DNA of 64,000 bases from Chlorobium ferrooxidans DSM 13031 (GTDB lineage: Bacteria > Bacteroidota > Chlorobiia > Chlorobiales > Chlorobiaceae), in the NCBI RefSeq assembly GCF_000168715.1, contig NZ_AASE01000003.1, forward strand, positions 95,751-159,750, in the 5' to 3' direction. Shown piece by piece: positions 20,146-30,894 of the stretch (its first letter is position 1; each line of letters begins with the position of its first letter). The notes under the pieces are model-generated. The model was not told the origin of the DNA. It did no database searches and saw nothing but the letters and a program-made list of their open reading frames with translations. Made by a program: the position numbers and the translations under genes.

Positions 20146-20373
20146 GGTTGTTATAAAAAGTTTGTTCGAGTAAACATTGCCGCATTACCACAATAGTAAT
20201 AAAATATTTTTTGTTGACCTGCACTCCCTGTTTTAGCATCAGGAAATAATCAGTTAGAACCCGCTCTTAGCGGAACAGTATACGGTGTTAATAGTGGTAA
20301 AATTTGTTTTTTGCTCATCAACACCTATCTTTTTCAAAATTTAATTGTAACGCTCTTACCTCGGGACTGATCA

Positions 20374-22770
20374 ATGGCTTCAAAAGCTGCAACACCATCT
20401 GCCAGAAACAGGACCCTGATTGTAGTCGAATCCCCCTCAAAGGCAAAAACAATCAATAAATATCTTGGCGACAAGTATACCGTCTTTGCGTCAGTCGGCC
20501 ATATCAAGGATCTGCCGAAAAAAGAGATCGGTCTTGACTTTGAGCATCACTACGAACCGCGGTATGAGATCATTGCTGGAAAGGAAAAAGTTGTCCGGCA
20601 GTTAAAAAAACTTGCCGCAGAAGCCGATGAAATCCTCATTGCCACTGACCCTGACCGCGAAGGCGAAGCAATTGCATGGCATATTTCAAACGAGATCGGA
20701 GCAACAAAAAAACCGGTCTTCCGGGTGCTCTTCAATGAGATCACCAAAAATGCGATCATTGCAGCTATCCAGGAGCCCCGCCAGATTGACTACCGGCTTG
20801 TCCGCTCCCAGCAGACCCGTCAGGGGCTTGACAAAATAGTAGGCTACAAGATCAGTCCGTTTTTATGGAATGTTGTCCTGCGCGGTCTCTCGGCAGGCAG
20901 AGTCCAGTCTGTTGCGCTCAGACTGATCTGTGAGCGTGAAGCTGAAATCAATCGCTTCGAAATTCAGGAGTACTGGACAATCGGCGCGGAGTTCATGACT
21001 CCGGGAAAAGAGTCGTTCAGAACAAAACTTGTCCGCTTCGACGGTGACAAACCCGAGATAACCAATCAGACTCAGGCCGAAACGATAGCTGCACTCGTCA
21101 GGGAGGGGAACTACTCGGTCTCGGAGATCGCACCCAGGGTACAGCAGCGAAAACCGCCACTACCATTCACCACGTCACTGCTTCAGCAGGCAGCTTCAAA
21201 CCAGCTTGGTTTCGGCTCACAGAAAACCATGCGTATTGCCCAGCAGCTCTATGAGGGAATCGATCTCGGCGCGGAAGGGGCTGCGGGTCTCATTACCTAT
21301 ATGAGAACAGACTCGACGCGCATAGGCACGGAAGCTGTTGCCCAGGCAAGAGCCTATATCGACAGCCAGTTCGGCAAGGAGTATATCGGATTTGGCGGTG
21401 CGGCAAAGTCCGGAAAGAATGCCCAGGACGCCCATGAAGCCATACGACCTACCTCTATTGCAAAAAAGCCTGAACAGGTCAAGCAGTTCCTCTCGGCAGA
21501 GCAGTTTAAACTCTATGAACTGATCTGGAAACGGTTTCTGGCGGCAATGATGGCCCCTGCAAAAATTGAGCAGACGAGAGTTGACGTAGAAGATCAATCC
21601 TCAAGATTTCTCTTTCGTGCAACCGGAAACAGGATCCTTTTCCCCGGATTCATGCGGGTCTATGACGACCAGAGAGAGCTGGATTACGAAGCACAGCGAT
21701 CCACAAAGGAGGATGTAGAAAAGGAGCCGACCGTTCAGCTCCCGGAACGCATTGCCGTAAAAGAGTCGCTCGCGCTCGAAGATGTTGACCGCAAGCAGAG
21801 CTTCACCCGTCCTCCGGCACGATACAGCGAGGCGACGCTGGTCAAGGATCTTGATAATTACGGTATAGGCCGGCCATCAACCTATGCATCCATTTTCTCA
21901 ACCCTGCAGGATCGACGCTATGTCGAGCTTGAGAAGAAAAAGATCATTCCTACCGAACTCGGTAAGGATGTTTCACTTATTCTCGTTGCCAACTTTCCCG
22001 ACCTCTTCAATGTCGGCTTTACGGCATTCATGGAGGATGAGCTGGACAAGGTGGCAAGCGGAGAGGATGAGTATGAACAGGTGCTTGACAACTTCTACAA
22101 ACCGCTTGAAACGGTCCTGAGCCTTCGCAAAAGCGATCCGCTTATCCCGCAGAACAGCGAAACCACTACCTGTGAAAAATGTGGTGTGGGTCAGATGGTT
22201 GTCAAATGGACGGCGAGCGGGAAATTTCTCGGCTGTTCACACTATCCCAAGTGCAAAAACATCAAGACGATCGCCACCAACAAGGAGAAGCCGAAAGACA
22301 GCGGAATTGTCTGCCCTTCATGCAAGGAAGGGCATATGCTGCTCCGCAAGGGAAGGCTGGGCGCATTTCTTGCCTGTTCGAACTATCCGAAGTGTAACAC
22401 ACTGCTGAATCTCAATAAACAGCGGCACATTGAACCGTTGAAGACCCCGCCGGTTCTGACCGATATTCTCTGCGCAAAGTGCGGCGCTCCGCTCTATCTC
22501 AGAAGCGGGAAAAGAGGGCTCTGGCTCGGCTGTTCAAAATTCCCGAAATGCCGCGGGCGTCTTGCCTGGAGCACGCTCGACGAAACCGCCCGGAACCGCT
22601 GGGAAGCGGTAATGGCTGAACATCAGAAAGCTCATCCAGCCGTAACGCTCACCATGACGGATGGCAAGCCGGTTCCGATGACCATTCCCGTTGATGACAT
22701 TATTTCGAGAGCTGAAGAGTCCGGACTTGTCACTGCTCCGGCAGAAGCTGCGGCCGAAGTCACTGCATAA
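20374..22770 (+). CDS. topA: DNA topoisomerase I (type IA)
   Basis: Relaxes negative supercoils. The TOPRIM domain starts with LIVVESPSKAKTINKYLG near residue 15 and has the DPDREGEAIAWH motif. The catalytic Tyr309 is in GLITYMRTDSTR. Three C-terminal four-Cys zinc modules are visible (from CEKCGVGQM, CPSCKEGHM and CAKCGAPLY). The 798 aa are typical. The 230-bp leader upstream is AT-rich with a short CCGCT/AGCGG hairpin near 20259-20274. The gene converges on feoB with an 11-bp overlap. Confidence 0.97.
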   Translation: MASKAATPSARNRTLIVVESPSKAKTINKYLGDKYTVFASVGHIKDLPKKEIGLDFEHHYEPRYEIIAGKEKVVRQLKKLAAEADEILIATDPDREGEAIAWHISNEIGATKKPVFRVLFNEITKNAIIAAIQEPRQIDYRLVRSQQTRQGLDKIVGYKISPFLWNVVLRGLSAGRVQSVALRLICEREAEINRFEIQEYWTIGAEFMTPGKESFRTKLVRFDGDKPEITNQTQAETIAALVREGNYSVSEIAPRVQQRKPPLPFTTSLLQQAASNQLGFGSQKTMRIAQQLYEGIDLGAEGAAGLITYMRTDSTRIGTEAVAQARAYIDSQFGKEYIGFGGAAKSGKNAQDAHEAIRPTSIAKKPEQVKQFLSAEQFKLYELIWKRFLAAMMAPAKIEQTRVDVEDQSSRFLFRATGNRILFPGFMRVYDDQRELDYEAQRSTKEDVEKEPTVQLPERIAVKESLALEDVDRKQSFTRPPARYSEATLVKDLDNYGIGRPSTYASIFSTLQDRRYVELEKKKIIPTELGKDVSLILVANFPDLFNVGFTAFMEDELDKVASGEDEYEQVLDNFYKPLETVLSLRKSDPLIPQNSETTTCEKCGVGQMVVKWTASGKFLGCSHYPKCKNIKTIATNKEKPKDSGIVCPSCKEGHMLLRKGRLGAFLACSNYPKCNTLLNLNKQRHIEPLKTPPVLTDILCAKCGAPLYLRSGKRGLWLGCSKFPKCRGRLAWSTLDETARNRWEAVMAEHQKAHPAVTLTMTDGKPVPMTIPVDDIISRAEESGLVTAPAEAAAEVTA

Positions 22771-24898
22771 AAAGAGCTATGCGGTAGACCGCAAAAGAGA
22801 GTACCCAGGCTACCGAGAGCGAGTAGACTGAATAGAGTACTACCGGCTTCCAGCGGCCAACCTCTTTTTTCATGACCCCGAGTGTGGCAACACAGGGCAG
22901 ATAGAGCAGCACAAAAACCATAAGACTGAGTGCTGTTGCCCTGCTGAATGCCGGATCGCTCTTGATGATGGATTTCAGATCAACCGACTCTCCATCACTC
23001 TTCCCTATTGAGTAGATGGTTCCCATCGTTGAGACCACAACCTCTTTTGTTGCAAGCCCGGTAACAAGCGCAATACCTATCCTCCAGTCAAAACCAAGCG
23101 GTCTGATGACCGGTTCAATCACCATGCCCGCACGACCGGCAAGAGAGTAGGCAAGCTGGGCCGAGTTGACCTGATACTCAAGCTTCTTCTGCTCTGCCTG
23201 TTTTTCGGCGTCACCCGCAGCGCTTGATGCAATGCGGGCGGTTTCAGCCAGTAGCTGTGCGTCAAGCGCTTCATTACGGGGATAGTTGCTTATCGCCCAG
23301 ATAATGATGACCGCGCCTAAAATAAGGGTTCCGGCTTTTTTCAGGTACATCAGCGCTTTCATTTTTGCCTGAAAGAGCACTGAGCTGAGTGTCGGCCATC
23401 GGTATGGAGGCAGCTCCATCACAAAAGGCTCGGAATCGCTTTTCAGAATGGTTGACTTCAATATCCAGGCTGTCCAGAGTCCGACAGCAATACCGAGAAA
23501 ATAGATGCCGAACATGACGTTGGCCGCAACCTCCGGAGCAAAGAATGCCCCGGTCAGGAGTACATAGACCGGCAGTTTTGCACCGCAGCTCATGAAGGGG
23601 ATGATCATGATCGTCGCAAGCCTGTCCGTTGGACTTTTAAGCGTTCGGGTAGCCATAATTGCCGGGATGGAGCATCCGAACCCCGTTATCATGGGGATAA
23701 AGGACTTTCCATGAAGTCCGAAACGGTGCATCAGCCGGTCAATCACAAATGCAGCACGAGCCATGTAGCCCGATGCCTCAAGAAAAGAGAGTCCGATAAA
23801 GAGCAGCACAATATTGGGCAGAAAAACCAGTACACCTCCGACACCGGCAATAACACCGTCAATAGCTATCGAACGGAGCATCTCATTGGGCAAAAGCGGT
23901 CTGAGATGTGAGGCCAGCGTGCCGAAAAGCAGATTGAGCGCGCCCATGATCGGCGCACCAAGCGTGAAGGTAAGCTGAAAAATTGACCAGACCACAAGTA
24001 AAAAAACGGGCAGCCCGAGCACGCGGTTGAGTACCACCATATCAATATAATCGGTTACCGTAGCCTTCACCTCACCCGGCTGGCGGACACACTCTTTCAT
24101 GGCTCCCCGTATGAACGCATGACGGTCTTCGGTAATAAGCATCTCCGGCTCTGAATCATGCTGACGTTCAGCATCCCGGAGTGCTTCCTGGAGGGCAAGC
24201 TCAACTTTAACCCAGACAGGATAGTGCTGAACCTCCTGATAAACCTCCCGGTCGTTTTCAAGCAGCTTGATGGCAAGCCAGCGCGAATTATAGAGTTCCA
24301 GCTCCTTCTGATTGCTGAGAAGTGCCGTTATTTTATCAACTGAAGCTTCAAGGGATGGCGTGAAAAAGAGCTTGTTCTTTTTGATTTTGATCTCCTTCTG
24401 TGAGACCCGGATGATATGATCAAGAAGTGCGTCAAGACCACTCTTCTTTTTGGCTGAAACCGGTATGATATGGCATCCGAGAAGCTGCTGAAGCTGTTTG
24501 ATGTCAATAACAATACCCTTCTCTTCAACTTCATCCATCATGTTGAGCGCAACGAGGAAATCAACCTCAAGCTCCATGAGCTGGGTTGTCAGCAGAAGGT
24601 TTCGCTCAAGGTTCGGGCCCTCAAGAACGTTGACCACCACATCAGGACGCTCCCTGACAAGATAGGCCCTTGTTACCAGCTCTTCGGGAGAGTAGGGGGT
24701 AAGTGAGTAGGTTCCGGGAAGATCAACCACGGTGATCCGGTACCCTTTGTAGTCGATATAGCCTTCATGCTTTTCAACGGTTACACCCGAAAAGTTTCCG
24801 ACTTTCTGCTGCGCCCCGGTAAGAGCATTGAAGAGAGAGGATTTTCCGCAGTTCGGATTGCCGGCAAGCGCAATGGTGATCTCCTTGCCTTCACTCAT
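22760..24898 (-). CDS. feoB: Ferrous iron transporter FeoB
   Basis: Inner-membrane Fe(II) transporter with an N-terminal G domain. G1 is GNPNCGKSSLFN, G2/G3 include GVTVEKHEG and DLPGTYSL, and G4 is NMMDEVE. The membrane part has two Gate-type halves with the conserved GFGCSIPAIMATRTL segment. The 712 aa are complete. Its start ATG overlaps the feoA stop (ATGA), so the two are coupled. Confidence 0.97.
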   Translation of the reverse strand: MSEGKEITIALAGNPNCGKSSLFNALTGAQQKVGNFSGVTVEKHEGYIDYKGYRITVVDLPGTYSLTPYSPEELVTRAYLVRERPDVVVNVLEGPNLERNLLLTTQLMELEVDFLVALNMMDEVEEKGIVIDIKQLQQLLGCHIIPVSAKKKSGLDALLDHIIRVSQKEIKIKKNKLFFTPSLEASVDKITALLSNQKELELYNSRWLAIKLLENDREVYQEVQHYPVWVKVELALQEALRDAERQHDSEPEMLITEDRHAFIRGAMKECVRQPGEVKATVTDYIDMVVLNRVLGLPVFLLVVWSIFQLTFTLGAPIMGALNLLFGTLASHLRPLLPNEMLRSIAIDGVIAGVGGVLVFLPNIVLLFIGLSFLEASGYMARAAFVIDRLMHRFGLHGKSFIPMITGFGCSIPAIMATRTLKSPTDRLATIMIIPFMSCGAKLPVYVLLTGAFFAPEVAANVMFGIYFLGIAVGLWTAWILKSTILKSDSEPFVMELPPYRWPTLSSVLFQAKMKALMYLKKAGTLILGAVIIIWAISNYPRNEALDAQLLAETARIASSAAGDAEKQAEQKKLEYQVNSAQLAYSLAGRAGMVIEPVIRPLGFDWRIGIALVTGLATKEVVVSTMGTIYSIGKSDGESVDLKSIIKSDPAFSRATALSLMVFVLLYLPCVATLGVMKKEVGRWKPVVLYSVYSLSVAWVLSFAVYRIALFMQ

Positions 24899-25188
24899 AC
24901 CCTCCCTCCAGACTTCAGGAGCGGCTCTTCAAGCTCCTGTTGGCCAACAAGCTCCGAAGGCTCTCCGACTTTACGAACGAGAACTCCCTCAGCCTCGTTT
25001 TTTCTCAGGGCAAGATAGAGCCCCTTGAAGAATATCTCTATGGGGTCGCCAAGCGGCGCAACCCTGAGCACCTTGAAGCTGGTCCCTTTTATTAATCCCA
25101 TATCCATAATCCGTCGCCTGACAGCACTTTCAGATTTCAATGCCGTCACTTCAGCGCGGTCACCAACCTGCAACTCCGATAATCTCAT
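24895..25188 (-). CDS. feoA: Ferrous iron transport accessory protein FeoA
   Basis: SH3-like cytoplasmic partner of FeoB. ATG 25188 gives 97 aa beginning MRLSELQVGDRAEV; an earlier in-frame start at 25227 adds 13 untypical residues. The MDMGLIKGTSFKVLRVAPLG core is diagnostic. The C-terminus extends about 20 residues past the usual FeoA core. Confidence 0.92.
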   Translation of the reverse strand: MRLSELQVGDRAEVTALKSESAVRRRIMDMGLIKGTSFKVLRVAPLGDPIEIFFKGLYLALRKNEAEGVLVRKVGEPSELVGQQELEEPLLKSGGRV

Positions 25189-25300
25189 ACAACTGACTCC
25201 TTGAAACAATAATACAATACAGGACAATATATATCCTATATAACAATTTCAACCGGATAAAATTCCATGATTGTTCTCCCGGCACCAACTCGCTCCACGC

Positions 25301-25681
25301 CTATCCGTGCAGCGTCGACGATCCGGCAAAGGGAGGCCATCCCATCTCTTTTCCGCCGACAAGATGACCATGGATATGAAAGACACTCTGAAGGGCATCG
25401 GGTCCCGTATTGAACACAAACCGGTAACCGGACTCCCTGATACCCAGAATACCGGCAACGGTTCCGGCCGCAAGCATAATGTTTCCTGCTGTCGCTTCAT
25501 CTTCGACCTCCAGATCGTTCAGGGAGGCAATATGGCGCACAGGAATAATCAATACGTGCTGAGGCGCTACAGGCGTGATATCCCTGAAAGCCACAACATG
25601 CTCATTTCGGTAGATAATCTTCGCTGGGATCTCGCCGCTTACGATTCGGCAGAAAAGGCACTCCGGATGATGATTGGTCAT
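25301..25681 (-). CDS. HIT family protein (histidine triad nucleotide hydrolase)
   Basis: A small nucleotide hydrolase or transferase of the HinT branch. The triad HIHGHLVGG places His102, His104 and His106, and CLFCRIVSGEIPA with Cys8 and Cys11 resembles the zinc-binding start of the family. At 126 aa it is a normal HinT length. It ends a minus-strand pair with the CorC/HlyC gene (5 bp apart). Confidence 0.94.
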   Translation of the reverse strand: MTNHHPECLFCRIVSGEIPAKIIYRNEHVVAFRDITPVAPQHVLIIPVRHIASLNDLEVEDEATAGNIMLAAGTVAGILGIRESGYRFVFNTGPDALQSVFHIHGHLVGGKEMGWPPFAGSSTLHG

Positions 25682-25686
25682 TACGT

Positions 25687-27060
25687 TCAGTTTTTATGTA
25701 AGGGGTCACTTTTCGCTTCGGCTGACGGCACTTCCGATCGCCCGTTTTCCGGTATAACCTCCTCGGGAAGTTTTGAGGCAAGCACTTTGTCGATCCGCTG
25801 ACCATCAAGATCAACAATCTCAAGCGTCCAGTTTTCCCATATCATGACATCTCCGGTCTGAGGCATTCGACCGAGCTGCCACATCATAAGACCGCTCAAG
25901 GTGTGATAAAGCCCTTTGTCCTCATCCGGAACCGATCTGAGTTCAAGCGTATCCTTCAGCTCAGGCACAGGAATAAGACCATCCAGCAGCCATGAACCAT
26001 CCTGGCGCTCAACCGCCCATGAATCCTCGCTGTTGCGCGGCACAAACTCTCCTGTCACCGCTTCAAGCATATCCTGAAGGGTAACGAGCCCCTGAATCTC
26101 CCCGTACTCATCAACAACAAAAACCATCTGGGTACCCGAAGTCCGGAAATGGTCAAGCAGCTCCATACCGGTGAGGGTTTCCGGAACATAGACACAAGGC
26201 TGAAGCTGTGAGGTAAACTCCGTCAACCCCCCTTTCAGGGTTTTCGACAGAAGCTGTTTGGCGTTGACAACACCAAGCAGGGATTGCAGGCCACCATTAC
26301 AGACCGGAAACCTGGAGTGCTCGGACTCTGTAACCCGCAGGATATTCTCTTCCAGTGGTTTTGAAACGTCAAGAAAGACAATATCCGCCCTCGGTACCAT
26401 CAGGGTACCCAGCTGACGATCATCAAGACGGAACACATTACGGACCATCTCATGCTCGTGCTGCTCGATAACACCCGCCTCAGATCCCTCCTCAAGCATG
26501 GCATGAATCTCCTCTTCGGTAACGCTGGGATAGGCCTGGGGGCTTTGTCCCATAAGACGGAGGATAGCATCAGTTGACGCTGAAAGAAGCCTTCCGAACG
26601 GACGGGTTATTGTCGAGAGCGTATACATAGGGCGTGAAACCAGGCACGCGATCCCTTCCGGATCGAACTGGCCAAGCCTTTTGGGCACAAGCTCTCCAAC
26701 AACGATCGTGATATAGGTGATCGACAGGACAACGATAGCTGTCGAAATGATATGGCTGATTTCCGGATCCATACCGAATGCCTGAAACCTGACCGCCAGT
26801 GGTCCGGCAAGAGCACCCTCACCGACAATACCATTAAGAATACCGATTGAAGTAATGCCTATCTGTATGGTCGAAAGAAAACGGGTCGGTTCATGAGCAA
26901 GCTTGATGGCTGTAGCCGCCGATTTATCACCATCCTCGGCAAGTTTTGCAAGACGAGAGCGTTTAGCCGTCACCAGGGCTATTTCCGACATAGCAAAAAG
27001 GCCGTTAACAACAATCAGTGACAAAAGAAAGAGTATTTCCATAAATTCATTTTTGAACAT
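25687..27060 (-). CDS. CNNM/CorC-HlyC family membrane protein with CBS domains
   Basis: A 457-aa 'hemolysin-like' protein. Residues about 7-190 hold four hydrophobic segments of a CNNM (DUF21) domain, then a CBS pair (LMVPRADIVFLDV to GLVTLQDMLEAVTGEFVP), then the C-terminal CorC_HlyC transporter-associated domain. Family members are linked to Mg2+/Co2+ efflux; the true substrate is not deducible. ATG 27042 (MEILFLL) is an alternative start. Confidence 0.88.
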   Translation of the reverse strand: MFKNEFMEILFLLSLIVVNGLFAMSEIALVTAKRSRLAKLAEDGDKSAATAIKLAHEPTRFLSTIQIGITSIGILNGIVGEGALAGPLAVRFQAFGMDPEISHIISTAIVVLSITYITIVVGELVPKRLGQFDPEGIACLVSRPMYTLSTITRPFGRLLSASTDAILRLMGQSPQAYPSVTEEEIHAMLEEGSEAGVIEQHEHEMVRNVFRLDDRQLGTLMVPRADIVFLDVSKPLEENILRVTESEHSRFPVCNGGLQSLLGVVNAKQLLSKTLKGGLTEFTSQLQPCVYVPETLTGMELLDHFRTSGTQMVFVVDEYGEIQGLVTLQDMLEAVTGEFVPRNSEDSWAVERQDGSWLLDGLIPVPELKDTLELRSVPDEDKGLYHTLSGLMMWQLGRMPQTGDVMIWENWTLEIVDLDGQRIDKVLASKLPEEVIPENGRSEVPSAEAKSDPLHKN

Positions 27061-27491
27061 TCCGGGCAGCGAAAAAAATTCAGCTAAAGCGCCCTTCCAT
27101 CAACAGATGGAATCGTCCCGGAGAGTTCTGTTCTTGCAATAGAGGCAGTACATCCAGGTTATCATCTACACGTTTAAACTGCAATTTCCAAACAGGAGCC
27201 GGCAAGACTCAAAATCCTCCTGAAAAAAATCCGTTTCCACAGTGTACCTCCATGAATTATAAGTATTAACCGGAAAATACGGTAAAAGATTCTTGCATTC
27301 GCACCGCTTAATCCTGCGCAGGAGATAATCATCAGGAAATTCGCTGATGTTGTTGATCTCCGGAGTCACTCAACCGTGTGTCAAAAAAAAAGAGATTGCC
27401 GAAAAAGCGGAGAGAAGCAGTGATTCAACAGGGAGAATAATAGACCGGCAGCCCTAAAACCAGAGCCGCCGGTACGGAGGCAGATACGGGT
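27061..27491. other. Intergenic stretch without a recognisable gene
   Basis: About 430 bp between two minus-strand genes. A 67-codon minus-strand frame at 27166-27369 has no family features and no good ribosome site. I see no tRNA, repeat or clear terminator here. Confidence 0.4.
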
Positions 27492-27899
27492 TCAGATAAC
27501 AAAAAACGATTTGACTTTTGCTATAAACTGCTTCTCTGTCATACGGTCACATACTTCAACCGCCTTGACTTTTTCATGCAGTGAGCCGACCTTGCTGATC
27601 GCCTTGGCAAGCTCAATCTTTGCTTCACCGGGACCGAAAAGAGCAATACCCGAAGAATCACCGAGCAGAGCCATCACTTTTTTATAAAACGCCTGATACT
27701 GGTGTTTTCGGCTCTCGTCAGCGGTCTGCTCTTTTGAAATTGACTGGGCAACAGAAGTTCCGCTCGATTTCCAACCCCCTGAAGGCCGGAAATGACTTTC
27801 CGCTTCGGACGGAACACGCTGAACGACAACACTCTCGCCTTCAATTGAAACCAGAAGCGCATCTTTGTGATCAATCCATAAACCGGTGTTTTTTTTCAT
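27492..27899 (-). CDS. Conserved hypothetical protein (eRF1/host-attachment-like small protein)
   Basis: A 135-aa protein starting MKKNTGLWIDHKDALLVSI, a pattern I associate with small Bacteroidota/Chlorobiota proteins resembling the release-factor-1-like or 'translational machinery' fold. The segment IALFGPGEAKIELAKAI in the C-terminal half is the most family-like part. No catalytic residues can be named and function is unknown. It lies downstream of the sdh genes but beyond their terminator, so is a separate unit. Confidence 0.65.
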   Translation of the reverse strand: MKKNTGLWIDHKDALLVSIEGESVVVQRVPSEAESHFRPSGGWKSSGTSVAQSISKEQTADESRKHQYQAFYKKVMALLGDSSGIALFGPGEAKIELAKAISKVGSLHEKVKAVEVCDRMTEKQFIAKVKSFFVI

Positions 27900-28066
27900 G
27901 GCAACTGAGCTCCTTCGTTGAGAGGTTCCCTGAATGGAAGCACAAGATCATTCATCACAACATCATGCATGGCAAAAACATTCCCTCTCTCTATCAAGAG
28001 AAACATGTGCACAAGCAACAGACGCACCTTGATAGCGGAAAAAGAATGCAGGGAGAGCGGAGAAAA

Positions 28067-28092
28067 CGCAGTCCCGACCCATCGGGACTGCG
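28067..28092 (-). terminator. Rho-independent terminator of the sdhCAB operon
   Basis: A perfect 11-bp stem (CGCAGTCCCGA / TCGGGACTGCG) with a 4-base loop lies 32 bp after the sdhB stop. On the minus strand it is followed by TTTT. The same GCAGTCCCGAC word recurs in the small element at 45061-45217, perhaps by chance. Confidence 0.8.
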
Positions 28093-28123
28093 TAGTAATT
28101 GTAGTGGGGAACAACTCGAACAC

Positions 28124-28897
28124 CTACATGGAATCGCGAATTTCCTTCGCCTTGTCCGCCATGAGTTTCGCCTTGAGAAACCCCCTGTTCATGCGGGCAA
28201 TATTGACTACGGAAATTCCTTTCGGGCACTCCGCTTCACAGGCATAGGTGTTGCTGCAGTTGCCGAAACCAAGCTGATCCATACAGGCTACCATCTTCTG
28301 CACCCGCTTTTCAGCCTCTACACGCCCCTGCGGCAAAAGAGCGAGATGAGAGACCTTTGCTCCGATAAAGAGCATGGCGGCGGCGTTGGAACAGGCGGCC
28401 ACACAGGCCCCGCAGCCGATGCAGGCGGCAGCATCAAAGGCCGAATCGGATTTCGATTTCTCGACAGGAATGGTATTGGCGTCAGGCACACCTCCGCTAT
28501 TAACCGATACATAACCGCCAGCCTGGATCACTTTATCAAACGCACTCCTGTCGACAATGAGATCGCGGATGACCGGAAAAGCCTTTGCCCGCCATGGTTC
28601 GATATGAATAGTCTCCCCGTCCCTGAAAGAGCGCATATGAAGCTGGCAGGTGGTTACCCCCTTGACCGGCCCGTGAGGCCTCCCGTTTATATAAAGGCTG
28701 CATGTACCGCAAATACCCTCCCGGCAGTCGTGGTCAAAGGAGACCGGATCACCGCCGCTCTCAATAAGCTGCTGGTTGAGGATATCAAGCATTTCAAAAA
28801 ATGAGCTGTCGGAAGAGATCCCTGATACCTCGTAGGAAACCATACCGCCTTTGGCCTCCGCATTTTTCTGGCGCCAGATCTTCAGCGTAAAATTCAT
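28124..28897 (-). CDS. sdhB: Succinate dehydrogenase/fumarate reductase iron-sulfur subunit
   Basis: Electron-transfer subunit with three Fe-S clusters. The [2Fe-2S] motif [19 protein letters not shown] lies near residue 59, the [4Fe-4S] motif [11 protein letters not shown] in the middle, and the CPKGISV motif toward the C-terminus. The 257 aa fit the Bacteroidota/epsilon type. It follows sdhA by 8 bp. In green sulfur bacteria this complex is expected to work as fumarate reductase in the reductive TCA cycle (known biology, not shown by this sequence). Confidence 0.94.
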   Translation of the reverse strand: MNFTLKIWRQKNAEAKGGMVSYEVSGISSDSSFFEMLDILNQQLIESGGDPVSFDHDCREGICGTCSLYINGRPHGPVKGVTTCQLHMRSFRDGETIHIEPWRAKAFPVIRDLIVDRSAFDKVIQAGGYVSVNSGGVPDANTIPVEKSKSDSAFDAAACIGCGACVAACSNAAAMLFIGAKVSHLALLPQGRVEAEKRVQKMVACMDQLGFGNCSNTYACEAECPKGISVVNIARMNRGFLKAKLMADKAKEIRDSM

Positions 28898-28905
28898 ATT
28901 ATCCT

Positions 28906-30840
28906 CTATTTATAGCTCCGCTGGGAGAGCTTGATCTCGTTGAATTGAAGTTCCTCCCTGTGCAGCACTGCATCACGGCCGGTGTATTGCCATGCGCCGA
29001 CAAATGCGAACTTCTCATCGTCGCGCAAAGCTTCACCATCACTGGTCTGGTACTCTTCCCTGAAATGACCCCCGCACGACTCTTTTCGCTGCAGGGCGTC
29101 GCGTACCATGAGTTCGCCGAGTTCGATAAAGTCAGCAACCCGGCAGGCCTTCTCGAGTTCAGGATTATATTCATCCAGACCTCCCGAAACCTTTACTCCC
29201 CGGGCATACTCTCTCTTCAGCTCGGTAATGAGATAGAGGGCTTCGGTAAGACCCGCCTCATTTCTGGCCATCCCGCAATACTCCCACATGATCTTGCCGA
29301 GGCGGCGATGGAAGTGATCAACCGACTCCTTGCCCTTGTTGTTATGCAGTTGCTTCAAGCGATCAGATACCCCCTCAGCGGCAGCAGTGAATTCGGAAGC
29401 GGAAGGATCAAACCGCGGTGTATGAATCTCTGATGCAAGATAGTTGCCGATCGTATAGGGCAGCACAAAGTACCCGTCGGCAAGCCCCTGCATAAGCGCA
29501 GATGCCCCGAGACGGTTGGCTCCGTGGTCGGAAAAATTGCACTCTCCGGCGGCAAAGAGTCCCGGAATGGTCGTCATCAGCTCGTAATCTACCCAGAGAC
29601 CTCCCATGGTATAGTGCACCGCCGGATAGATCATCATCGCGGTTTCATAGGGTGATTCAGCAACAATCTGCTCGTACATCTGGAAGAGGTTGCCGTATAA
29701 CGCATCAATGGTATCATGCCCCTTGCGCTTGATGGCATCGGAAAAGTCCAGATAGACCGCCATTCCTGTAGCTCCGACACCATATCCGGCGTCACACCGC
29801 TCTTTGGCCGCCCTTGAGGCAACATCCCTCGGCACAAGATTTCCGAAAGCAGGATAACGGCGCTCAAGATAGTAATCCCGATCCTCCTCGGCGATTTCGG
29901 AGGGTTTGATATCCTTATGGCGGAGCCGCTCTACATCCTTTAATTTTTTCGGCACCCAGATTCTGCCATCGTTGCGCAGGCTCTCACTCATCAGGGTCAG
30001 CTTTGACTGAAAGTCGCCATGCACCGGAATACAGGTGGGATGAATCTGGGTAAAGGCAGGGTTTGCCATAAAAGCCCCCCGCTTGTAGGCACACCATGCC
30101 GGAGTCACATTGGAACCCATGGCATTGGTGGAGAGGTAAAAAACATTGCCATACCCGCCGCTTGCCAGCACAACCGCGTGGGCTGCATGACGCTCAATCT
30201 CGCCGGTAACCAGATTCCGGGTAATGATTCCCTGCGCCTTTCCGTCAACAAGCACCAGGTCAAGCATATCGCGCCGATTGTAAAGCGTAACGGTACCTGC
30301 GGCGATCTGACGGCTTAAGGCGCCATAGGCCCCGAGCAGCAGCTGCTGGCCTGTCTGGCCCCTTGCAAAAAAGGTTCTTGATACCTGCGCACCCCCGAAA
30401 GAGCGGTTTGTCAGAAGCCCGCCATACTCACGGGCAAAAGGCACACCCTGGGCAACACAGAGGTCGATAATCTGGTTGCTGACTTCAGCAAGCCGGTAAA
30501 CATTGGCTTCACGCGCCCGGTAATCACCGCCTTTGATGGTGTCATAAAAAAGCCGGTAGGCACTGTCACCGTCGTTGGCATAGTTCTTTGCGGCATTGAT
30601 TCCACCCTGTGCAGCGATGCTGTGAGCACGGCGCGGTGTATCCTGATAGCAGAATGCCTTGACATTGTAACCAAGCTCTCCGAGAGAGGCGGCTGCAGAG
30701 GCCCCGGCAAGACCGGTACCAACCACGATGATGTCAAGTTTGCGTTTATTGTTGGGGTTTACCAGCTTGCATCCCGATTTGTAGGCGGTCCATTTGTCTG
30801 CCACCGGCCCTTCAGGGATTCTGGCGTTGAGGCGTGTCAT
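28906..30840 (-). CDS. sdhA: Succinate dehydrogenase/fumarate reductase flavoprotein subunit
   Basis: Catalytic FAD subunit of 644 aa. The dinucleotide motif is [19 protein letters not shown] near residue 40; [15 protein letters not shown] contains the His that binds FAD covalently; the HPTCIP active-site motif and [19 protein letters not shown] near the second FAD contact are present. It is the middle gene of the sdhCAB operon, 54 bp after the cytochrome gene. Confidence 0.96.
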   Translation of the reverse strand: MTRLNARIPEGPVADKWTAYKSGCKLVNPNNKRKLDIIVVGTGLAGASAAASLGELGYNVKAFCYQDTPRRAHSIAAQGGINAAKNYANDGDSAYRLFYDTIKGGDYRAREANVYRLAEVSNQIIDLCVAQGVPFAREYGGLLTNRSFGGAQVSRTFFARGQTGQQLLLGAYGALSRQIAAGTVTLYNRRDMLDLVLVDGKAQGIITRNLVTGEIERHAAHAVVLASGGYGNVFYLSTNAMGSNVTPAWCAYKRGAFMANPAFTQIHPTCIPVHGDFQSKLTLMSESLRNDGRIWVPKKLKDVERLRHKDIKPSEIAEEDRDYYLERRYPAFGNLVPRDVASRAAKERCDAGYGVGATGMAVYLDFSDAIKRKGHDTIDALYGNLFQMYEQIVAESPYETAMMIYPAVHYTMGGLWVDYELMTTIPGLFAAGECNFSDHGANRLGASALMQGLADGYFVLPYTIGNYLASEIHTPRFDPSASEFTAAAEGVSDRLKQLHNNKGKESVDHFHRRLGKIMWEYCGMARNEAGLTEALYLITELKREYARGVKVSGGLDEYNPELEKACRVADFIELGELMVRDALQRKESCGGHFREEYQTSDGEALRDDEKFAFVGAWQYTGRDAVLHREELQFNEIKLSQRSYK

Positions 30841-30894
30841 TGAAACGTGTAGTGAGTGTTGTTTTCGGTAAATAACACAGTTAGCTGCTCTTGT

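Noticed and set aside
20161..20373. Promoter TTGACC near 20214 for topA
   Set aside because: No -10 box at acceptable distance; the leader is AT-rich so chance matches are likely.
27166..27369. 67-codon minus-strand ORF
   Set aside because: No family resemblance, no ribosome site and low coding character; treated as chance.
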